A DNA stretch of 64,000 nt from Campylobacter massiliensis (GTDB lineage: Bacteria; Campylobacterota; Campylobacteria; Campylobacterales; Campylobacteraceae). Within the stretch, counting starts at the first letter, position 1, and each line of letters opens with the position of its first letter. A program made the translations under genes and the position numbers. The notes under the pieces are model-generated. The model searched no databases, was not told where the DNA came from, and saw nothing but the letters and a program-made list of their open reading frames with translations. Shown piece by piece: positions 62,581 to 64,000 of the stretch. The DNA lies in contig NZ_JACLZK010000001.1 of NCBI RefSeq assembly GCF_014253065.1, positions 930,001-994,000 of the forward strand, given 5' to 3'.

Positions 62581-63096
62581 TTACCTCTTCGGCGTTACCA
62601 ACATATTGACGTAGCGGCCTTCCAGCAGCGGCTCTTTATCGCGGTCGGAGACGTCTTTTACCATCTCCCATACTTTTTGTAGCATCGCGACGCCGGCTTC
62701 GGGATTGCTCATCTCGCGGCCTTTTAGAAATACGCGAAATTTGACGTGTTTGCCGTCTTCTAGAAACTCAAGCGCGTGCTTGACTTTATAGTTGATGTCG
62801 TTTTGAGCGATTTTGACGGAGAGCTTGATCTCTTTTATTTCGATCGTTTTTTGCTTTTTCTTGGCCTCTTTTTGCTTTTTTTCCTGCTGATAGCGGAATT
62901 TGCCGTAGTCCATTATCTTGCAAACGGGAGGTTTAGCGTCAGGTGCGATTAGCACCAGATCAAGCCCCATTTTATCGGCGATTTTCAAGGCCTCTACTCT
63001 TGGGATGACGCCGTATGCGGTGCCGTCGTCCCCCACGCATCTTACTTCGCTCGCTCTGATATCTTCGTTGAGCAACACTTCGTTTTCTTTAGCCAA
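62581..63096 (-). CDS. infC: Translation initiation factor IF-3
   Basis: 171 aa. Starts TTG ([18 protein letters not shown] read as Met), the usual IF-3 N-domain, then the Lys-rich linker [20 protein letters not shown] and C-domain ([20 protein letters not shown]). infC genes often use rare start codons for self-control; here TTG follows AAGGAAAA. Next to thrS but separated from rpmI-rplT by about 8 kb. Confidence 0.95.
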   Translation of the reverse strand: MAKENEVLLNEDIRASEVRCVGDDGTAYGVIPRVEALKIADKMGLDLVLIAPDAKPPVCKIMDYGKFRYQQEKKQKEAKKKQKTIEIKEIKLSVKIAQNDINYKVKHALEFLEDGKHVKFRVFLKGREMSNPEAGVAMLQKVWEMVKDVSDRDKEPLLEGRYVNMLVTPKR

Positions 63097-63268
63097 TTAG
63101 TTTTTTCCTTTAAGTTGAAATTTGTTGATTATATCCAAAAATATTGTGTTTTTATTGTATTTTTCGTAGAAATTTATTGCGCCGTGACAGTTTTTGCGGA
63201 TTTTGGTAAAAGCCAGGCTTAGCATAAAGCCGCGCCTAGCTCAAATTTAGCGGATTTTCGCTGCGGTT

Positions 63269-64000
63269 TCAAAAACTTACCTCGGCGAGTTTTGATTTGA
63301 GTAACTCGACGAATTCATCCAGCTTCATATCTTTTTGTTCTCTAGTCGTGCGGTCGCGCAGGGCGATGGCGCTATTTGCCACTTCGTTGTCGCCCAGTAC
63401 CGCGATCATAGGCACGCGCTGTTTTTCTGCGGTGCGGATGCGTTTGTTTAGGCTCTCGTTCTTGCTCGCGATTTCGCTATCTACGCCGATTTTGCGAAGC
63501 TCTTTGGCGACTGTTTTGGCGTAGTCTAGGTGCGCGTCGCTGATCGGCACGATGACTACTTGCGTCGGAGCGACGAAAAACGGTAGCTCGCCGCCCGTGT
63601 GCTCGATTAAAATGCCGATAAATCGCTCGAAGCTTCCCAGTAGCGCGCGGTGAAGCATAACCGGTTGCTGGCGCTCGTTATTTGCGTCGATGTAGCCTAA
63701 GTCAAAGCGCTCAGGCAGGTTAAAGTCTACCTGTATCGTGCCGCACTGCCATTTTCGTTTTAGTGCGTCGGTGATTTTTATGTCGATTTTTGGGCCGTAG
63801 AATGCGCCGCCGCCCTCGTCGATACCGTATTTAAAGCCGTTTTCGTCAAGCGCTTCTTTTAGCGCTTTGGTCGCCGTTTCCCAAATTTCGTCCCCGCCGA
63901 TAGCTTTTGCAGGCTTGGTCGAAATCTCCATCTCGTAGTGGAAGCCGAAATTTTCCATTATTTTGCCGGCAAATTTTAAAATTTCTAGGATATTTTCTTT
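63269..64000 (-). CDS. thrS: Threonyl-tRNA synthetase (C-terminal part)
   Basis: The 3' 243 codons; the 5' part lies beyond the right edge. Visible: class II motif 2/3 region (YGPKIDIKITDALKRKWQCG, RALLGSFERFIGILIEHTGG) and the anticodon-binding domain (VVIVPISDAHLDYAKTVAKE). Ends 172 bases before infC; thrS-infC is the usual order. A short hairpin GGCTT/AAGCC lies between the two genes (63216-63231). Confidence 0.96.
   Translation of the reverse strand, partial: KENILEILKFAGKIMENFGFHYEMEISTKPAKAIGGDEIWETATKALKEALDENGFKYGIDEGGGAFYGPKIDIKITDALKRKWQCGTIQVDFNLPERFDLGYIDANNERQQPVMLHRALLGSFERFIGILIEHTGGELPFFVAPTQVVIVPISDAHLDYAKTVAKELRKIGVDSEIASKNESLNKRIRTAEKQRVPMIAVLGDNEVANSAIALRDRTTREQKDMKLDEFVELLKSKLAEVSF

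Overview
The window is chromosomal DNA of a Campylobacter species, most likely from the oral, higher-GC group (C. rectus / C. showae / C. curvus type). The evidence is the gene content (CmeRABC efflux pump, CcoG, two dynamin-like GTPases, FliI, NifS/NifU) and gene orders familiar from C. jejuni: hydroxyacid dehydrogenase - YajQ - S21 - ccoG - cmeRABC, and def - clpP - tig / folE - fliI. No rRNA, CRISPR array, complete prophage or intact insertion sequence was seen.

Layout. 1-5.9 kb is an iron-uptake block on the minus strand: a TonB-dependent receptor broken by a one-base frameshift, a periplasmic DUF4198 protein, FeoA, FeoB and the start of a small secreted protein. The receptor promoter is a consensus sigma-70 promoter overlapped by a Fur-like box. 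5.9-6.8 kb is AT-rich DNA with a perfect 25-bp inverted repeat and a decayed gene, next to a five-tRNA operon (Pro, His, Arg, Arg, Leu) with its own promoter. 7.4-10.3 kb holds a MATE exporter, an AlkD-like protein and TerC; tRNA-Glu follows. 10.7-16.6 kb is a plus-strand operon: lipoprotein, endonuclease IV, FadL-like porin, fatty-acid-CoA ligase and AAA ATPase. A low-GC orphan membrane gene follows. 17.4-30.2 kb is mostly minus strand: two dynamins, a radical-SAM HemN/HemW-like protein, DUF2314-ankyrin, YajQ, a dehydrogenase, an ATP-grasp enzyme, a lipoprotein, an HTH protein, S21 and a Tat-exported flavoprotein. 30.4-38.2 kb is ccoG and cmeR-cmeABC. 38.8-45.8 kb is purN-nnr-yifB-def-GGDEF-clpP-tig (minus), then folE-fliI (plus), two unknown membrane proteins, nifS, nifU, a Mop-type molybdate-binding protein, L20/L35, a C69 peptidase, metE-metF, a DUF3137 protein, a Sel1 protein, infC and the end of thrS.

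How the genes work together. FeoAB and the receptor form an iron-supply unit. FadL and FadD could take up and activate outside fatty acids. CmeABC exports drugs and bile under CmeR. NifS/NifU build Fe-S clusters that CcoG, the radical-SAM protein and others need. MetE and MetF make methionine.

The least explained features lie between genes. Three intergenic hairpins (24.3, 51.7 and 56.5 kb) share one unusual architecture: AT-rich outer stem, internal loop, 3-bp stem, a single bulged T, 4-bp stem and a five-base ANNTA loop, with compensatory base changes between copies. Other intergenic palindromes are built on AAATTTG, and AAATTT is extremely dense between genes. metE has a long leader with its own promoter and a possible nine-codon peptide rich in Met and Pro.
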